Below, piece by piece: positions 58,365-64,000 of a stretch of 64,000 nt of DNA (positions within the stretch are counted from its first letter, which is position 1; the number at the start of each line of letters is the position of its first letter). This stretch comes from Siniperca chuatsi (lineage: Eukaryota > Chordata > Actinopteri > Centrarchiformes > Sinipercidae). The position numbers were made by a program, and so were the translations under genes. Under the pieces are notes generated by a model that did no database searches, had not been told where the DNA came from, and saw only the letters and a list, made by a program, of their open reading frames with translations. The stretch is taken from assembly GCF_020085105.1 (NCBI RefSeq), contig NC_058055.1:12750822-12814821 (forward strand), given 5' to 3'.

Positions 58365-61300
58365 TAGCTACTGTATTTATCTACTCTGGTACAATACAAT
58401 AATACAATGCATGTATAACACAACATGATGAAAAAAGAATACTCACTTAATAGTCACTTAGAAAGGTGGTTGGAAAGATTATTAGCATTCTCACTGTACT
58501 TCATTGCAATTTCAAAGTCCAAACTATGCAAATCTCTAATAAAATTGACTGACAAGTGCTGACATACTGTGGACTTAAGGTTTGGTGGAGCATTGAAAAT
58601 CTCCTGGTCACTCTCTTTTTCTGCTATGCATCAGTAGTTCCCAGTGTGCTGACCCAGGGTCTCCTGTGGTCCCTCTGGAGGAGAACAAGCTGAAAACCCC
58701 TCCAAAGTGATTACAGAGTTACTCAACTACTTTCATGTGTTTTTTTCCTTAGAGGAGGAAAATGTGGATGCAATTAAGGGAACTGGGATGTAACCTATGT
58801 ACTGTCTCCTGGGGAACACAGATTAAATATGAAGAAGTGAATAAATTATGAACTCATTTGAAGGCAGCATAATGTTCTAACAGCCAAACTATTGTCTGTT
58901 ATCTATTCTGAATTATCAGCAGGACTCTTACATGCCCCTACACTTTGTCCTCTCTGAAAAAAAAAACATGCATGTATCTGTGCCTCTGGGTTATTTGATG
59001 AAATCAATTCCCAGTTACACTCTGTAATTACAAAAACATGCAACTAGACAGATGCATAAATGATTCATTATGAGACAGCAGCTCTGCCATTAATGAAAGC
59101 ATTAACTAAAAATTGTTAAAGCATTAAAAAATAAAATGTAATTAAAAAAATACATTAAAAAAAACAGTTGAGTTTGGAGACAAGGCAGCAGCCCTTATGT
59201 ATTATGTCTTTAATCTCTAATCAAACCAGGCCAAATGAGATTCAGTTTTTAAATTGGTTGATTAAAAGTTCATATCATTATTGTAGTCACTGTTTCCGTC
59301 TATGATTAACAGCAATAATTTTACAGCTCTTTTCATGTTTGACATGAAATGCTTTACGATGATTTGACAGACTGTTCCATTTGTCTGTGATGTCTCACTC
59401 AGAAGATTCTTCCATTCTGTAAATCATACAAAGGGCTGTGAACTTGAGAAGGGTAGAACAGACACAGAGTTATATGACAGCAAGTATTAATCCAATATTA
59501 TAAGCACGTGAAGATAAGAGACTACAGACTGTTGAAAGTTTACTGATTGGCCGTGTTTGTCATGTTCATGTTTGTCCAACTAAAAGCAAAAACAGTCCAA
59601 CAGAATAGTCTGACAGTTAAACCTGCATTAAGCAGTATTTTTTTATATTGCGGTAACATGGAATCAAATGACTGTGAATGGTATGCTTGTACTGCCAAAC
59701 CCAATAGAAATCATTCCCATCTACTGCAGCTCTGCTCTCAGACAAACATTTTACTTAGACCTAAACTTCAAAGTAAAAAAGTCAACCAATTTAGCTCAAA
59801 GTTAGTAAGATAAATTGTACACTGAAACATTACTTGTTTTGTTTGTTTGTTTGTTTGCTTGCTTTCAAAAATAATTGTTCATCACTCTGGTTTTGGGAAA
59901 ACAAAAGTAAGTTCACAGGGCATCATGGAAAATTCAGGTGGAGTTTCATTCATAACAAGAACAGAGCTGTAACATTGACTTTTAGGGGAGGTGCTTTGAC
60001 ACAGTCAATGCTCACATAAATGCACTGCCCAAATGCTGATACTTCATTAGAAATGTGTACCTCACCTTGGCAACTAACAACCCAAAAACATGTCCTGTTT
60101 TGGTTTGACCATCACTCAGACTATGAGCATTAAGGTTGTGGAGGTAAAAGATTACAGAGGTGGGGTGAGAAGTTGTTACTTGCAGCACAACCTTTACTCA
60201 ATGCACAGACCCGTGACAGACCCATGCCTCTAGTTGATTGGGCGTGCATATTGAACTCGCTTTTCCTTACATTCGCTCCTATAGGCCTATTGGAATTGCT
60301 TTCATACTCTTGCAGGCTCCATTTAGAGAATGACGGGGTATTCAACCTCCACTGATCCTTTAACAGGAAAATTGATGGGTGAAAAGAATAGAGCTAAACA
60401 GCTGGGGAACAGTAACCATGTGGTACATTGGGTACAAATGTTGCATTCTTCTACAATGTAAGCCTGGAACCTGTTTGGGTAAACTGTAGATAAGAAGGAT
60501 GATGCAGTTAATTGAAGCATTAAACAGAAACCAATGCATGCAACAGAGGCAAGCTCCGAGACAAGAAGACCTTGTGCTCTATCTCCTACACAGACTCAAA
60601 CAGCATACTGTAAAAGGCCTCTGCAACAAGCAATTAAAGATCTCATATACGATTAAATCCAACAAACCTAGGCATCTTAAACAGTGTTAAAACATAAAAT
60701 ACATTCAGTTACTACCAGCAAGGAGGTACACAAGAGTGAGCTAAAGTTGCCTGAGCAACAGCCCATTCGCCCTCTTTGGCTGAGCTGCCTTAGTTAGACT
60801 AAATTAAATCGCCATATTATCCAAACTTTTATTACTTTTTGATAGGGATGCCTCCACAGGGCAGCCCTATGCCCCCTGTCATGTGACATTGTAGCATCCA
60901 AACTTGGTATTGTTGCTGTTGTGTGAGGGCTCCGGTGAGTCTTTTCATGTTGTGGACATGATTAAAGACGAATGGCATAACCAAAGGGATGCCCTGTGAA
61001 TAAAAATCTCCACATATGCTTCCAAACAATGCGCAGCGTGTTACGTTTGCATCACGTTGCACAATATTGCCTTATATTATGCTATCACATGAACCAATCT
61101 TAGCTAGTAGCTAGGTAGCTGGCTAACATATAGGTAGTCTAACCTAGCGAGAGAAAGAGCTGAGGGAGGCATTTAAGGGGAGCGCAACTTTACAGAGTAG
61201 GATTCAGTCAGACTACCAGCAGGGGAAGCATTATGATGATGATCAAGAAACCATTTCCTACATTATTAATTTAATGTGATGTAGGCCTATATTCTGCATT

Positions 61301-61520
61301 TTTTAAAGTTGGAAGTAGGCCAATAAACAAAAAACTAATATTTCAACCAATGATATGTGTATGGTATTGTTAATGAGTTTCATCTTTAACATGTTAAAGA
61401 GAGTGCTTTTCTGTAGGGGTCTAACCCCAAAAGCTCTAGTTTAGAGAGCATTGGAGATCCTGGTGATCAAGTAAAATACTTCTAATAGCTCTAGTAAAAT
61501 ATGGGGTGGCAAGGCCAGAA

Positions 61521-61588
61521 AATATGTTCATGAAATCCTATAAGACATTTTGTAAATATGTTCATGAAATCCTATAAGACATTTTGTA
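61521..61588. repeat. exact tandem duplication of a 34-bp unit
   Basis: The unit beginning aatatgttcatgaaatccta and ending cattttgta occurs twice back to back with no mismatch seen, followed by a partial third start (aatgttc). Confidence 0.93.
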
Positions 61589-64000
61589 AATGTTCTGTAT
61601 TCTACATATTTTTACATACAAAAATAGACAGAGCATACTCCAGTCTAATTCATTGGAACATTGGAATAAATGTCTGTATGTGTTTTAATCAGTAAGAGCG
61701 GGATAAAGATATGCTGTGGACAATGGTATTCTTTACAAGGGGGTTTTCAGGTTAGAGCAATAAACCCTCAAAAGCAGTTGCGTGAGTTTGTCATTTTGTT
61801 CACAGTCCACCTCCTGTTTTGCTCTTTCACCTGTTTATCCACTTGGTTCTACGTAGTAATTCTTTAAGACCACCACTGTGTTCACTGAAACGTTACACAG
61901 TACGATCCCTGTTGTTCGGTGTCAGCCATGAAATCAAGCAAAAACTGTTCCCTCCCTTTCCCTGCAGCGTTGAGTCTATGTGATATCTGCTGGACCTCCA
62001 GCCCCTCTGCCAGCCTCTTTGTCCTTCCCCAGGGTAACAGGTTGACTCTTATAGTAGTAGCAACTCATTCATGCTGAATCTCCTCAGCAGTGTAATGCTG
62101 GTCCTGAACAGATTGATCCTGAAGATGTTCCGTTTAAGAGAATATATTGATTGAGCGGAGAAAGTTGGATGTTTGAAATGGTATTAGGTGGAGAGCCCTT
62201 CCCTCTCAATTTTTCAGCCCTATGACTGTGAGGGCTATGCTTCCCTTTTGGCACAGCACTTACAAGGAGCTATTGTTCCTTGTAGCTGTAGAAGAGCCTG
62301 TAGACATTGCGTCCCACTCGCCTCTAGTGTCTTCTCAATCATCTTCATCAATTCCTGTCCCCAGCTGTATAGTAATAATGTCCATAAACATTTAAAAAAT
62401 ATTTAAATTTACATTAACAGAGAAACATAACTCTGTAGCACACATGCTAAGTAAAGTGGTGTGCACACGTTGTATTATTTGTCCATCTACACTTTGGTCG
62501 TATCACATGTGCGTCAATACAACCTTGCATATCTTATAGATTAACATATCAGATCGGATCAACTTCTGCCTGTTTTGTCATTAAATTCGTGCCCCTGAAG
62601 CACAGTTACCTAGCATCTACAGTAGCACTAGCATTTTGTAACATGCCCAGTGACCAGTGTAGATTTTACTGTATGTCTAACCATCCTTTCTATTGCATTG
62701 TTTGTACTGATCAGGATACTGCACATAAAACGGTGCTGTGATCATATATGGATGGTATATTACCATAGTGCATTTCATTTTACAATACAAATAATGTATC
62801 ACAGTTCTTGTATATGATATAAAGATCATCATTCATATACTACAACCTCGAATAGTATAAAGAATATACAATGACACTGTACTGTACTGTCCTTTTGCAT
62901 TGGTACTGGTAATTGTATCAAGGGTGTACAGTGTCCTGACCATGATGGGTAATTGGCCTGTTGTTTTAAATGAAGAAATAGCATGTCACCCAGTGAGAAA
63001 AGCCATTAAATGTAGAAAAGGCAATGTTACAACCAGCTTAACTGTAAACACCTTACTCACAAGTTGATACTTGCTTATTGTGTGATCAATATTGGGTCCT
63101 GTGTGGACACGGGAGCAGCTGACCCTGAGTCCACACATACCGCGGGCCCCAATTTGAGCTCTCTACCATATACTTGATTGGATTGTTATTCCTAGTACTA
63201 TACCAGTGCTATCAGTTCAGTAGGCTAAACAATCCTGTCAAAGCCAGAAAACATCAAAAAGGTTGTAGACAATGCAACTTTTTCCCTTTCCCTTCTACAG
63301 TGGTGAATGTTTGGTGGGTTTTGTAAAGTTACTTTAATAGAATTTTTTTAAATGTAATTTTGAGCAACAAAAGCAAACAAAATGTTACTGTGATATAGAT
63401 TTCCTTTAGAAAATCAGGATGTTAGTATGGGTTGAAAATAAACATTTCCTTCCAATTTCCCAAGACAAGGCCTACTTGTTTTAGTGCAGAGAAACAACAT
63501 TGCCAGACTAGCATCACAAAGCCCCACTGGGAAAAACTGTAGGGCTTCTCTACTGTAGGAGTGGGTGATGGGGGATTTCAAAGATAAAAACCAAACAGAT
63601 ACAGAAGAATAAAGGATACTGAACAAACAAAACACTAGAGTCTTCAGTGGAGATGTTCAGTCAGTGTGCCCCTCGGTCATCTACGCTTTTTCTTTTTCTG
63701 TTAATTAGACCTTATTTATGTCAGCTTTTAAACAACTCCTTTTCTTAACTATATGAATGTTGCAGGTGTCAGGTTATGCACTGTTTAGATATGTCGCTCG
63801 TACTAAATTTGCCCAGCTATAGGTTTGCTGACTCTGCTATGCAGTTCAAGTGTCTTAATGTATACATAGAATATTTCACAGTTTATAATGGCCCCTATTA
63901 TTTCATATTTTAATGCAAGCTCATTACGACATAAAATAGGAAATAAACTTGTCCTTAAGCTTTCTTAGCAATTCCAGTGAAATCGTCTATAAATACGGTT

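Larger units (their letters stand above)
43169..64000. other. long stretch without recognised coding exons (possible first intron or intergenic)
   Basis: After the candidate donor at 43168 no exon of a known family could be recognised on either strand. The region carries transposon relics, a LINE fragment, a foldback and microsatellites, each listed separately. The stretches 43.2-48.7 kb, 49.6-51.6 kb and 58.4-64.0 kb otherwise show nothing identifiable apart from a small tandem duplication at 61.5 kb. Confidence 0.5.

Noticed and set aside
60832..61062. 76-aa minus-strand frame with Cys and Gln run
   Set aside because: No recognisable domain, no splice context and no conserved pattern visible; treated as chance or unclassified repeat sequence.

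Overview
The window is nuclear DNA from a ray-finned fish, most likely a percomorph teleost. It has short GT-AG introns, abundant GT/CA and TA microsatellites, and several non-autonomous DNA-transposon families of a kind common in percomorph introns. No prokaryotic, organellar or viral gene was seen. All gene calls come from reading exons, splice sites and frames by eye and comparing them with remembered protein families.

Layout. (1) 1-5362, + strand: the last four coding exons of neuregulin 2 (nrg2), covering the cytoplasmic tail to the stop codon, followed by an AT-rich probable 3' UTR reaching perhaps 7.9 kb. (2) 10177-14020, - strand: a complete ten-exon SLC22 organic anion transporter of the OAT1/OAT3 (slc22a6/slc22a8) type, predicted at 562 aa, with a candidate 5' UTR intron and upstream region up to about 14.65 kb. 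(3) 14.7-22.2 kb: intergenic, with an old DNA-transposon copy and a decayed LINE 3' end. (4) 22294-32168, - strand: a complete twenty-exon muscle-type glycogen phosphorylase (pygm), predicted at 840 aa, with every exon junction in phase. (5) 32.2-42.8 kb: intergenic and repeat-bearing. (6) About 42.86-43.17 kb, + strand: a GC-rich, promoter-like segment that looks like a non-coding first exon ending in a clean splice donor. No coding exon follows it in the remaining 21 kb, which would fit the long first intron of a large gene. By remembered human 11q13 order (SLC22 genes, NRXN2, RASGRP2, PYGM), neurexin 2 is a guess, not a demonstration. (7) 43.2-64 kb: no recognisable coding exon, but many mobile-element relics, microsatellites and a foldback hairpin.

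The three genes are not functionally linked in any way the sequence shows. They encode a growth-factor precursor tail, a renal/hepatic-type organic anion exchanger and the glycogenolysis enzyme of muscle. I found no convincing undescribed system. The items most worth checking are the orphan first exon at 42.9 kb, the TA-flanked cassette in pygm intron 19, the foldback at 51.93-52.05 kb and the abutting pair of transposons at 52.17-53.20 kb.
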